The notes beneath the pieces were generated by a model that saw nothing but the letters and a program-made list of their open reading frames with translations, did not search any database and was not told where the DNA came from. DNA of 64,000 nucleotides. Origin: Candidatus Didemnitutus mandela (GTDB lineage Bacteria; Verrucomicrobiota; Verrucomicrobiia; Opitutales; Opitutaceae). Positions 41,196-50,515 of this stretch are shown here, in pieces. Position 1 is the stretch's first letter. Each line of letters begins with the position of its first letter. The DNA is taken from the NCBI GenBank assembly GCA_002591725.1, contig NJAL01000005.1:124001-188000 (forward strand), given 5' to 3'. A program made the position numbers and the translations under genes.

Positions 41196-41444
41196 GTGGA
41201 ACTGGAAAAGACCGCCAAGTTAAGTTTTGAGACCGCGCTGGCCCGTCTGGAAGCTATCGTCGACTCGATGGAACAAGGTGAGGTGTCACTCGCCGACCTG
41301 CTTGGCAAATACGAGGAGGGCACCAAATTGCTCAAGTTCTGTGAGTCACACCTCAAGGAAGCCGAGCTAAAGGTCGAAAAGCTGAAAAAATTCAAGGACG
41401 GCGAAGCCACCTTCGAGGCGTTCGAAACTACATCCGCCAACTGA
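41196..41444 (+). CDS. xseB: Exodeoxyribonuclease VII small subunit
   Basis: XseB binds XseA in many copies to form the single-strand-specific nuclease exonuclease VII. From GTG at 41196 the product has 82 residues, the usual size, with the full family signature SFETALARLEAIVDSMEQGE, VSLADLLGKYEEGTKLLKFC and HLKEAELKVEKL. A TTG at 41157 would add 13 residues that do not match the family, so GTG is preferred; AAGGGG lies just before it. The dxs gene follows after 32 bases, the arrangement seen in many bacteria. xseA is not in this window, and the sequence upstream is decayed. Confidence 0.9.
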   Translation: MELEKTAKLSFETALARLEAIVDSMEQGEVSLADLLGKYEEGTKLLKFCESHLKEAELKVEKLKKFKDGEATFEAFETTSAN

Positions 41445-41476
41445 ACATAGATCGTTTTCCTTAAAAAAATTACTTA

Positions 41477-43393
41477 ATGAGCAATCGCTTGCTCGACCGC
41501 ATCCAAGGTCCCGCTGACGTCAAATCCCTCAATCCGGAGGAGCTCCCCCAACTTGCCCGAGACATCCGCGACGAAATCATTGCCGTTACCGCGAAAAACG
41601 GCGGCCACGTCGGCCCCAACCTTGGCGTCGTTGAGCTCACTATTGCGCTCCACCGCACCTTCAATTCGCCCTACGATCAGATCGTATTCGACGTTGCGCA
41701 CCAGGGATACGTGCACAAGCTCCTTACGGGCCGCGGTGGCAAATTCTTCCAAAACCTGCGCAAGACCGGAGGAGCGTCAGGTTTTCTCTATCGGCGCGAG
41801 AGCAAACACGATCTTTTCGGCGCCGGCCATGCTGGCACCGCCCTTTCTGCCGCTCTCGGCATGGCCACCGCCCGTGATCTCCGCAGCTCAGAGGAGCACG
41901 TGATTGCCGTGTGTGGCGACGCCGCATTCACCTGCGGCGTTACCCTCGAAGCGCTTAACAACGTCGCCAGCTCAACCAAGCGGCTCATCGTCATCCTCAA
42001 CGATAACGAGTGGTCGATCGCCAAAAACGTCGGTGCCATTGCCAGCTACCTTAACCGGATCAGTACGAACCGCACTTACAATAGGCTACACAACCGCCTT
42101 GAGGCTTGGTTCGAGAGTTTCCCGATCGGTGCTAAAATTAATCGAGTTTACCGCAAGTGGAAACGTGGAACAAAGGACTTCTTTGTCGAGTCGTCGCTTT
42201 TTGAGAAATTCGGTTTGCGCTATCTTGGTCCGGTGGACGGCCACAACTTCGACGCGCTGCAAAAAAATCTCAATTTTGCCAAACACTCCGATGTTCCGGT
42301 ACTCGTGCACGTACTTACGAAAAAAGGGAAAGGCTTCGGGATCGCCACTGCGCACCCGGAAAAATTCCACGGTACCAGTCCTTTCGATCCCGCGACCGGA
42401 GAAGGCATCAAGAACGCATCCGGCATGCCGCCAAACCTGCAAGATGTTTTCGGCAACGCGCTGGTGCGCTTTGCCAAGAAGGACCCTAAAATCATCGGTA
42501 TCACCGGAGCCATGAGGAGTGGAACAGGCTTGGCACATCTTGCCAAGGAAGTACCCGCGCAATTTTTCGACGTCGGCATTGCCGAGGAACATGCAGTGCT
42601 TTTCGCTGCAGGCCTCGCTGCGAAAGGCTTCCGCCCAGTTTGCGCAATCTACTCCACGTTTCTACAGCGCGCCTATGACCAGGTGATTCATGACGTGTGT
42701 TTACAAAATCTGCCGGTGCTTTTTTGTATGGATCGCGCTGGCCTATCGCCCGCCGATGGCCCGACGCACCACGGTCTTTTTGACATTTCCTATTTGCGCT
42801 GCGTGCCAAACGCGATCGTGATGCAACCAGAGCACGAGGACGAACTCGTTGACATGATGTATACGTCGTTGCGCACGCCGTCGCCCACTTTTATTCGCTA
42901 CCCGCGCGGTACTGGCACTGGGATTCGTATCAAAGACATGCCAACGGTCCTTTGCATTGGCCAGGCTGAGATCTTGCGCAACGGATCCAACATCGTTATA
43001 TGGTCCCTGGGCCCGATGGTGGAGGAAGCCCTCACCGTCGCCGAGCGCCTTGCACGTGAGATAGGTTTTTCGGTTGGGGTCGTAAACGCTCGCTGGATCA
43101 AGCCGCTCGACCGCAAGATGCTTTTGCAAAAAGCTGAGAGTACTTCACTGATAGTTACACTGGAGGATCACGTAGTGGCCGGCGGTTTTGGCAGCGCTGT
43201 GCTCGAGACGTTGCAGGCGGCGAATTGTCTCACACCAGTAGAGCGGATCGGCTGGCCGGACAAATTTATTGAACACGGCACTAATGCCGAAACCCTCCGG
43301 GCCGCCTATGGCCTGTCGACCGATGACATAGTGCGCCGCATCAAGAACCGCGTTCGGCATACCGGCAACGCCCATGCCGAAGTCGATGTGTGA
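41477..43393 (+). CDS. dxs: 1-Deoxy-D-xylulose-5-phosphate synthase
   Basis: DXS condenses pyruvate and glyceraldehyde-3-phosphate with thiamine diphosphate, the first step of the MEP isoprenoid pathway. The 638-residue protein is intact. The N-terminal part has GGHVGPNLGVVELTIALH, VAHQGYVHKLLTGR and FGAGHAGTALSAALGMA. The thiamine site GDAAFTCGVTLEALNN and ILNDNEWSI follow, then KKGKGF. The C-terminal part has DVGIAEEHAVLFAAGLA, CMDRAGLSPADGPTHHGLFD, YPRGTG and LEDHVVAGGFGSAVLE. The family DVGHQ is DVAHQ here and GTGHSSTSIS is GAGHAGTALS; I judge these lineage variants. It supplies precursors for the menaquinone side chain and undecaprenol. Confidence 0.96.
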   Translation: MSNRLLDRIQGPADVKSLNPEELPQLARDIRDEIIAVTAKNGGHVGPNLGVVELTIALHRTFNSPYDQIVFDVAHQGYVHKLLTGRGGKFFQNLRKTGGASGFLYRRESKHDLFGAGHAGTALSAALGMATARDLRSSEEHVIAVCGDAAFTCGVTLEALNNVASSTKRLIVILNDNEWSIAKNVGAIASYLNRISTNRTYNRLHNRLEAWFESFPIGAKINRVYRKWKRGTKDFFVESSLFEKFGLRYLGPVDGHNFDALQKNLNFAKHSDVPVLVHVLTKKGKGFGIATAHPEKFHGTSPFDPATGEGIKNASGMPPNLQDVFGNALVRFAKKDPKIIGITGAMRSGTGLAHLAKEVPAQFFDVGIAEEHAVLFAAGLAAKGFRPVCAIYSTFLQRAYDQVIHDVCLQNLPVLFCMDRAGLSPADGPTHHGLFDISYLRCVPNAIVMQPEHEDELVDMMYTSLRTPSPTFIRYPRGTGTGIRIKDMPTVLCIGQAEILRNGSNIVIWSLGPMVEEALTVAERLAREIGFSVGVVNARWIKPLDRKMLLQKAESTSLIVTLEDHVVAGGFGSAVLETLQAANCLTPVERIGWPDKFIEHGTNAETLRAAYGLSTDDIVRRIKNRVRHTGNAHAEVDV

Positions 43394-43394
43394 A

Positions 43395-43424
43395 AAAGCT
43401 GCTCTGCGTGGCTTTTCTTTTCTC
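43395..43424 (+). terminator. Weak hairpin with T-rich tail after dxs
   Basis: AAAAGC and GCTTTT pair across CTGCTCTGCGTG-like sequence, followed by CTTTT. The stem is short and AT-rich, so this is a tentative terminator. Confidence 0.3.
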
Positions 43425-43630
43425 GTGGAGTCACGATAGCCGCCCTTCGTTGGCTGCAGTTGGTGACTGAGGACGATCCAGCGGCGGTAGCGACGGAGGT
43501 CTCCACTGATCTCTTGCTTCTGTTGTGCCGGAAAACGCACAGCTGAAGGCAACGCCAAGAGCTCTTATCGCACACAGAGCTTCAATATTCTCATTCTTCC
43601 TTTCAAGAGTGACTGTGGCTGTACGGTGGT

Positions 43631-43706
43631 TGGTGCGGGTAGAGGGAGTCGGACCCTCCTCTCAGCTTTGGGAAAGCCGCATAATAGCCGATATACTATA
43701 CCCGCA
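43631..43706 (-). tRNA. tRNA-Gly (anticodon CCC), CCA encoded
   Basis: Read on the minus strand from 43706, the acceptor arm TGCGGGT pairs with ACCCGCA, followed by genomic CCA (43633-43631). The anticodon arm CGGCT-TTCCCAA-AGCTG gives anticodon CCC. The T arm is GAGGG-TCCGACT-CCCTC. The body is 73 bases. The T-loop has C at position 55, where almost all elongator tRNAs have U (pseudouridine). The D arm around TATCGGCTAT folds weakly. It lies 110 bases downstream of recR on the same strand. Confidence 0.85.
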
Positions 43707-43815
43707 TGTTTTTTTAATGTATAGTCGTCCAAAACTGTCGAGCAAGGACAGTTTATACGGAAAGCCGTAAGTATTTTTTGAACACAAATGTCAGCAAGTC
43801 ACCGGAACCAACAAC

Positions 43816-44409
43816 TCACATGTAATCGCGCCGGCCCTCAAGGGCGCTTTTTAGTGTGACAGGATCGGCGTAGAGAACACTGCCACCGCTCGGCAAGCCA
43901 AAGCCGATCCGGCTGAGTTTAATGTCTGTTTTCGGGAGCTGCTCGGTCAAATAATGGCAGGGCGCCTCCCCTTCCACATCATTGGAAAGGGCGAGGATAA
44001 TTTCTGCGACCTCGCCGGATTTGAGACGCTGCAGAAGCGAGACAAGGTTTAGGTCCTCGGGAGCAATGCCACGAAGGGGGGAGAGCTTGCCGTGAAGTAC
44101 ATGGTAGCGACCATAATAAACGCCGGCGCGTTCGATAGCAGCTAGATCGGGCACATTTTCTACCACACAAACCTGACTGCTGCACCGACGTTCGTCGTTA
44201 CAAACGGAACAACATGGCTCCTCAGCGAGGTTGCCGCAAACCTCACATCGGTGCACGATGCGGACAACCGTCTCGAGCGCCGCAACCAATTCGGGAAGAC
44301 GCTGTGGCTTTTCGACGAGTAGATAGAGCGCGATCCGCTCCGCCGAGCGATAACCAAGACCCGGCAGCTGTTTGAGCTGCTTTTTGAGATGTTCTAGAGC
44401 CTGTATCAC
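43816..44409 (-). CDS. recR: Recombination mediator protein RecR
   Basis: RecR works with RecF/RecO to load RecA at gaps. The 197-residue product has the N-terminal helix-hairpin-helix QLPGLGYRSAERIALYLL, the zinc finger HRCEVCGNLAEEPCCSVC, and the Toprim domain from VCVVENVPDLAAIERAGVYY to YHVLHGKLSPLRGI. ILALSNDVEGEAPCHYL and SRIGFGLPSGGSVLYADPVT end the protein. The usual partner dnaX is not adjacent. Confidence 0.95.
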   Translation of the reverse strand: MIQALEHLKKQLKQLPGLGYRSAERIALYLLVEKPQRLPELVAALETVVRIVHRCEVCGNLAEEPCCSVCNDERRCSSQVCVVENVPDLAAIERAGVYYGRYHVLHGKLSPLRGIAPEDLNLVSLLQRLKSGEVAEIILALSNDVEGEAPCHYLTEQLPKTDIKLSRIGFGLPSGGSVLYADPVTLKSALEGRRDYM

Positions 44410-45439
44410 AAATTAAATCTGCAACTCCTCCCCTCCGTCAAAGCCTGTCTGACATCTGCAACCTGGAGGAGATCGTTTTCTCCCTTGATCTTCTGAACGG
44501 CTTCCCTTCATAGCAATTAAAAATCATCTCTTTGATGAGCTTTGTGCTTTCCATAAGGAAAGCTGCAGCTGCCAGTTGAGCTTCTGTCGCAGCCTGTCGT
44601 TTGCGAGCACGCGGTCGAACAACTGGCTAACATTGTGCTGAGTAAACGTAACTTCGGCCAGCAAGCGGGGGGCCATCCGGCGGCTCAGCCGCATCGCCAC
44701 TGAGCGGAATACTTCGCCATTCGGCGCCAGCAAACAGGCGAGAATTGCGTCTACGGCGGCGTCGCGACGCCGTTCATATCCAGAGCGCTGGCCCGCAATT
44801 GGCTTAGAAAAGTGGTGGCTATTCGATCCATAGGCTCCGCCAGACAGAGAATAATAATACAACGGGCGCTATGATCTGTTGCCGCCCCTGCGTAGCAAAT
44901 TTTCCGTCTGAACGAAGATCCCCTTCGTCTATCGCTTCCAGAAACCAAGAACGCCGCTTAATCCAACATAACACCGCCGCTTTGCGGATAAACGGAATTG
45001 CTGCTCGTACAAAACGTATGTCGTCCTGGCTTCGGCGCCAGTGTTGTCACCCAATCCAGCACCGAGCACATGACATGCTGCCGAGATAGGGGATGCCCAA
45101 GCTCTCCGGGGTGCTGCTGCTCGAATCCACGCAGCTAACCCCCCCTCATCGGAGTTCGCGATGAAGCTTTTCGTGTCAGGCCATGAATGCCAAATTTTGG
45201 CCACCATCAATTTGCAGCCCAATTTCCGTAACGACTCCGTCTGACCCTTTGCACGTCAAGGTAACGACCGCTGTGTCGTACTGTCACAGTACTCGCGTCA
45301 CTGCTGTGCCAAGATAACCGCAACAGAGGATCGCTACGGGCTCGCTAATTAAATCGATGCGTGAAAAACATATGGGTCCGCTTGGCTTGTTCGTGAAAAA
45401 AGACAGTGACGTACCGAGAAAAACGGCTTCATTTTCACT
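44410..45439. other. Spacer with unassigned minus-strand frame
   Basis: A minus-strand frame at 44862-44524, upstream of recR, contains EVFRSVAMRLSRRMAPRLLA then EVTFTQHNVSQLFDRVLAND and LRQKLNWQLQLSLWKA. It reads like the C-terminus of a real, possibly replication-related protein but no motif identifies it. 45000-45430 holds nothing recognisable. A 16-bp palindrome, CGGCGTCGCGACGCCG, lies at 44757-44772. Confidence 0.35.
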
Positions 45440-45994
45440 ATGTCAACCGCTCTTGTGATTTTGGCTGATGGCTTCGAGGAGATCGAAGCTGTTGCTCCCA
45501 TCGACATTCTCCGGCGCGCTGGCGTCAAAGTAACTATCGCTACCCTGGCCGACAATTTTCACGCAACCGGCCGAAACGGGATCACGATGCATGGTGATAC
45601 CACGCTCGCCAAGGAGGGAAAAACAGTTACTGATCTACTTTTGTTACCTGGCGGGAATGGCGTTAAGCTTTTGCGGGCTGATCCACGCGTCTCCGCCGCA
45701 GTGATGGCCCACGACCGTGCGGGAAAATGGATCGCTGCGATCTGTGCAGCTCCGACGCTGTTGAACGATTGCGGTTTGCTCATGGGGCGCCGCTACACGG
45801 CGCACTTTTCGGTCGCAGCGGAACTGCCGGACATCTGCGCGGACGAACAGGTGGTGACCCACGGCAATATCACGACCTCCCGCGGCGCCTGCGCCGCGAT
45901 TCCTTTCGGCCTTCACCTTGTCTCGCTGCTCCTCTCGCCGCCGGCCGCGGCAGAAATCAGCAATTCCATTTGCTGCCGAGCTGCAGGCATGTAA
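45440..45994 (+). CDS. DJ-1/PfpI family protein (YajL-like)
   Basis: The protein of 184 residues begins STALVILADGFEEIEAVAPI with the conserved Glu, and has the nucleophile elbow WIAAICAAPTLLNDCGLL with Cys at residue 102. VVTHGNITTSRGACAAIPFG is the family's C-terminal dimer block. It matches the DJ-1/YajL/ThiJ branch, proteins that protect against carbonyl or oxidative damage to proteins or act as chaperones; the exact reaction is disputed. It is intact and followed directly by the polysaccharide-cluster ruins. It is the last intact gene before 55.2 kb. Confidence 0.9.
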   Translation: MSTALVILADGFEEIEAVAPIDILRRAGVKVTIATLADNFHATGRNGITMHGDTTLAKEGKTVTDLLLLPGGNGVKLLRADPRVSAAVMAHDRAGKWIAAICAAPTLLNDCGLLMGRRYTAHFSVAAELPDICADEQVVTHGNITTSRGACAAIPFGLHLVSLLLSPPAAAEISNSICCRAAGM

Positions 45995-46141
45995 AAGCGC
46001 AATTCCAGCCTCTGCCGCATCCAGTTGTCCAGTTGATCATCCGAGGAGCTGTTGTTTTGGGACTATTTTGTGGGTGTTTTGATTCTACTTGTCGCACATC
46101 TGCTTGCTCTCAATAGAGGAAGCAATGGGGATAAAGCTTTT

Positions 46142-47020
46142 ATGACCTCATTGACCGCCGCCGTTACCTTCGACCCGCCCAAAATTCTAATCGAACTTGT
46201 CCACGTCGAGCCCTCTTGCTGACAGGACTTGTGGACGCTTCTGCGTCCGCAGACTGTTGCACTTTAACTAATATTATTATATCAATATTCGCTAAAAGCA
46301 AGCTGTTTCGAGTAGCACGTGCGCTGTTGTCAAACCGCTGACTTCGGCTGGCATCTTCGCCTCTGTGTTCGGTAAATTTGCCAAGACACTGTCGGACGGG
46401 CAGCTTTATTTTATCATCGACATAGGGCGGGCCAGCTCGCTTCGGCGAGCTTTTCGCCAACGTGCCCGGAAACACCTCGGGGAGTCTGCTCGGCATCACA
46501 CCTAATTCCCAAAACTATTTTCCACATCTGATTGTACCTCTGTTGAACGTGGTTGTAGCCTTCGTCGATTTTTTGGTTGTGTTTGCGATTTATATTATCG
46601 CCATCGTGTGGACGGGGACCAGTGCCAGACTGGCCGATATTTTGTCTGTCTGCCCTGATCTTGTTTGGAAGTGTTGCTGGCTGTCGGACTTGGTCTGTAG
46701 CTTGCCGCCATCAGAGTATGTTTCCGCGATTTTTGAATTTTTGCGCTCTCATTCATATTCAGATCGGCATTTTCGCTACATCCACCTACTATAGGACGTT
46801 ATAGGACGTACTCTCTTGCCTAACTGACAGTTACTGCTCGCGCTTAATCCGATAGCGGGTCTGATTTACGCTTTTCGCTGGAGCCTGATAAGGATTGGCA
46901 GTCGTTCGGCTGCTTTTGGCCATGTTGTCCTCACGTGGTCAACACCGACGAAGGCAAAGCTGCACGCGCCGACTAGATCTACCCAGCTGCAAAAGCTAAC
47001 AACATGAACCTCGACTAATC
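46142..47020 (+). pseudogene. Polysaccharide ABC-2 export permease (Wzm type), decayed
   Basis: ATG at 46142 opens MTSLTAAVTFDPPKILIELV as in the N-terminal tail of these permeases. The conserved core follows after frame changes: FGELFANVPGNTSGSLLGI, NSQNYFPHLIVPLLNVVVAF then VDFLVVFAIYIIAIVW (46440-46615). The family has FANxVSxSSxSLVGNxxLIxKVYFPRLIIPLxxVLxxLVDF. Near 46850 the end of the last loop, PLAGLIYAFRWSL, is visible. The partner would be the Wzt-type ATPase ruin that follows. Together they export O-antigen-like glycan across the inner membrane. Confidence 0.7.
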
Positions 47021-47924
47021 GGCCGGTCGGTTCCTTATGTCCGATAAAAAATTAACGCCCCAAGGCCTGGCTCCGAGCCACTGTGTCTCCTTTCGTGTAT
47101 TCGTTCCTTCGAGCAGCCGCGCTTTTCATTGGCACGGCTTGCTTTTTCGCCCCTCGGATCGGGGCCTGGTCCGAAGCGCTTAGCGAGTGCAGTGTTTTTT
47201 CTTTTTCCTAAAGGTATCAAGGATTATTTCCCAATCCGCTCCTTTTCGCAAGCTTGCATGCGATCTGTATTTCTGCGGTTTTTTGAACAAACCGAGTGCC
47301 AATGTCTGGGCGATTTTCTTGAGGTTCTCTCCTCTGCCTTAGTTTGCCACGAACTATTAGTGCTTTTGTCCTGTGCGTGGCCACCACCGCGCAAAAGTAA
47401 AAACAATTCCCTCACAGCGTTCTGAGAACTCACACTGCGAAAGCGCCAACTATGGACCCTTCACCGCACTAAATTTTTCGCTGCACACCCTCGTCACAGG
47501 CGGCTGCGGCGGCACGCGCTTTTCCCTTTATCCACTTATGGCGGTCATTACTTTACTCAGCTACACACCGTCGCCAGCTTTCCCCGGAGTCGACTTCTGG
47601 CTCGACCGAACGGCGTCCAACTTCCCACCGTTGCGTTCCTTCTCCTCCACCGCCCATTTACTGAAAGAACACATCGGCGTGGATTGACTGGCAGCGGCTC
47701 TGACGACAGCTGGTTTTTGTCTACACAGTTGCATGCTGTCCTTTCGGGAGAGCCCCATCTGCTTGCTAGAGAAACTCTCTTCTTCTTGCTCTTGCTTGTT
47801 TTGGTCCCGAATGCACTCTCTGTTCTAGAAGTAAAATACCAGATGTAGGCCATGCAATGCTATCGGCCATATATTGCCACGAAATTCTCGGCTTTCGGTT
47901 CGCCTAGCGCGCCGCACTCGCTTT
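47021..47924. other. Decayed DNA inside the polysaccharide cluster
   Basis: Plus-strand pieces such as FPLSTYGGHYFTQLHTVASF and a hydrophobic segment LLLLVLVPNALSVLEVKYQM near 47790-47840 suggest a lost membrane protein. I cannot assign it. Confidence 0.3.
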
Positions 47925-49080
47925 GGGCCTGTTGCGTAAGGGGCTCAGACGACTTACCTCTACTTCAGTAGCGTTGGCTACATCTTTGCTCATGCGCATT
48001 CGCCCAATCGGTTTTCTCCCCCTTCATGAGCCAGCTCGGAATCGAGGTCTCCAATCAGAGCAAACTCTACACGCTCCAACACGGGAAGCGGCAGAACAGT
48101 CTGCGCAACACGTTGCACTAGATCGCCCACCCAGATCTGGCATCGATATCGCTGTAGAAAAAAAGCTTGAATCCGAGGAGCTCTTGGAGCTATGCAACGT
48201 TTCTTTCGCTGTGTGACCCTCTTGGCAAGGTGGTAAGCTTCATCGGACGCAAATGGTGCGGGAAAACCCACGTTCCTGAAAATGAAAAGTTCTCTCTCGC
48301 ATCACCGATGCAGAGAGCTCCGACAGCGGCAAACATCCATTGATGCTTGGTCGCCTCCCTGTTGGAAGCCGGAACAGACTTTCATTCCGACCTCAGTGAT
48401 TGGGAAAACGTTTTTCTAAACAGTGTGATTTTCTGCAATGCCGTGCTCGTAAATTCGACGAGATCGTTGCCTTTGCCGAAGCAGAGCAACTTCCTCGACA
48501 CGCCGGCCAAATACTATGCAAGCGACATGTATGTCGCATCTCGATTACATTGTAACAACTTGTGTAGAACCGAAATTCATTATTTTTTTGAATGGATTAT
48601 ATAAGTCGATAAAATGGACTAAAAACACCTCCGGGAAATGCAAGGCGTTTTCCAAAGTGAAAGACACACAGTGCTTTTTTGCTAGGACAACAGACAACAT
48701 TCACGCTATCCGTCAGCTCTGCCAGACCAGCTTGTTTCTGACTGAAAGATAGGTGAAAAAGATTGGACTTGGTCGGACAAGTTATCGACGTGTATCTGAA
48801 AAACACCGACAGGGTCGAGGCGCGGTTGCCGGAATCTTCGGCGAAATTGTGTGTCGCACCTATGTCACCGGACTTACTTTCGAAAGCCTTCCTGGCATTA
48901 TGGCTGCGTTTTTGCGATGGGCTAGGGCTGGGGCGCGCGAAAGTCCGTGTGCATCTTTCGCATAGCTATAAACACTTTCCCGTCAGCTTTGGATTGGCGA
49001 CTTCCGAGGTTGTTGCTGTGCAAGCTACCTCGGCCCCTCCGACAAACTTTGACGTAGGCGACTACGAAGTTATTTTTTGA
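47925..49080 (+). pseudogene. Polysaccharide ABC export ATPase (Wzt type), decayed
   Basis: The order of motifs is clear. SKLYTLQHGKRQNSLR lies near 48060. The Walker A region reads GKVVSFIGRKWCGKTHVPEN (48228-48285; family GEVVGIIGRNGAGKSTLLKI). VASLLEAGTDFHSDLSDWEN then VFLNSVIF is the Q-loop region of Wzt-type ATPases (VASLLEVGTGFHPELTGREN). KFDEIVAFAEAEQ, LDTPAKYYASDMYVASRL is the signature region (LDTPVKHYSSGMYVRLAF). The C-terminal part includes IRHLC-type text and ends DVGDYEVIF at 49080. In the Walker A, GRNGAGKST has become GRKWCGKTH. It is dead. It lies downstream of the Wzm ruin, as in functional clusters. Confidence 0.78.
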
Positions 49081-49098
49081 ATAACTGCTCGCTTTATA

Positions 49099-49123
49099 AG
49101 CCTTCAGCTTCAAGCTGAAGGCT
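49099..49123. repeat. 25-base hairpin, IS200/IS605-end-like
   Basis: AGCCTTCAGCTT and AAGCTGAAGGCT pair perfectly around a single C. Subterminal hairpins of this kind mark the ends of IS200/IS605 elements and their non-autonomous relatives. No transposase lies nearby. Confidence 0.55.
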
Positions 49124-49289
49124 ACAGTATGATAATTAAAGTTTTGCTCGGGAAGCTAAAACATTCAACAAATTATCGCCAGACGGATCGATATTAACGG
49201 AGAAGACCCACACGAATTCTTTCCAATTACCTCCAGTGTCGACATGGTGTTAAATTCTATAAAAATGACGATACTCCCGGTCTAACCGG

Positions 49290-50515
49290 GCGTGATCTCG
49301 CATTGCGGAATCTCACTCGCAATGGCTTTAGGCTGTGATCTTTTCTTTTTTCTTGGTCGGCCTTTCAGGAAATCGCGATCCTCGCCTCGAAAGAATGCAT
49401 CTGGGAATACTGCGGTTTCAAGCTATTGCTCTCGCGCTGCTCAATTCGATAAAATATGTCCTTGGCCGTCAGTCCGGACTTCCCCTGGTAAACGCACTCG
49501 ATATGCAATACAGCCGCGGCCGCGTCTCGTGTTGTCCTATTTTGCGAATCTTCGCTTGGCCTGCGCCTTGCCATCGGCGATTTGGCGTGCCCTACATTCT
49601 CGACTATCAGGATCTTTGGTACAACCCCTGCTACACCCGCACCAAAATGCGCTCACCGAACGGTGGAATCAAGTTCGCCCTCAGTCACAGTCAATGATCG
49701 GTTTTGCCAGCAGGAGCCGGAAACAAGTGCGACAAGCGCTTGCAATCATTTCGGTTTCGGATGTTTATGGCTGCCAACTTGCTGAAAGCTACTCATACAA
49801 AGTGCACGTGGCTGCTGCGCTATTTAGCGCCTCGTCCACCGACTTTTTCAGCCCACAGCCCGGTGCAACCGTTCGTGGATTCCGGTGATGGTTTCTCTTA
49901 TTGCGTTTACACAGGACGGTACGGTCTGGGTATGATGTTCTCGATGCACGTGCTATCCTATACGTTCAAGCATTTTCTGGATTCGCATCCAGCCGATGTA
50001 AAAAAGGTGCGTTTTCATTTCATCAGAAAGGACTATACCTCGCCACCATTCGGTTGAGCATGGGCTCTACCTACCGGTCGCCAAAAGCGAAGGGTGAGGT
50101 GGCTGGGTTTTCAACAGGAACACTGCTTTGTGTTTCGACGCCCTTTACTCTATTATCCGCCAAAATGTCCAGACTCTCATTGACGTCATATCCAACAACC
50201 CTACCTACGCAGCTTCGAAAAATTTTCTTTCTTACATCCTGACCAGACTACTCGATACTGCTTGTTTATAACGCCAAGATCTTCGTTTTGGGATTTTCCA
50301 AATGGTTCCCTTTGGCGAACGCTTCATCTTCCGCACCTCCCCAGAATATCGAGGTCCTTGCTGAGGCTATCTACTATTGGTGTTTTGCTTTTTCCACCAA
50401 CAGCAACCGTATCGAACTCGACGCTGCTACCTTTGAGATTTTTACGACAGCGGCACTACCAGAAACTCGCCGGTTGTTTTCATCAAGCAACCAAAGATGC
50501 TCTTTCCCCCCGAAT
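49290..50515 (+). pseudogene. Glycosyltransferase family 4 protein, decayed
   Basis: Pieces in order: NRDPRLERM (49370), YSRGRVSC and RRFGVPYILDYQDLWYNP, then YTRTKMRSPNGGIKFALSHS (49505-49690). From 49880 DGTVWVYDVL-type text, FKHFLDSHPADVKKVRFHFI (49960-50025), then LLVYNAKIFVLGF and NIEVLAEAIYYWCFAFSTNS, NRIELDAATFEIFT (50340-50450). This matches GT4 enzymes in which an FGVPYILDYQDPW segment sits in the N-terminal domain and a PxFELDxxTFxxFT segment near the end. The enzyme would have added a sugar to the surface glycan. Confidence 0.65.
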
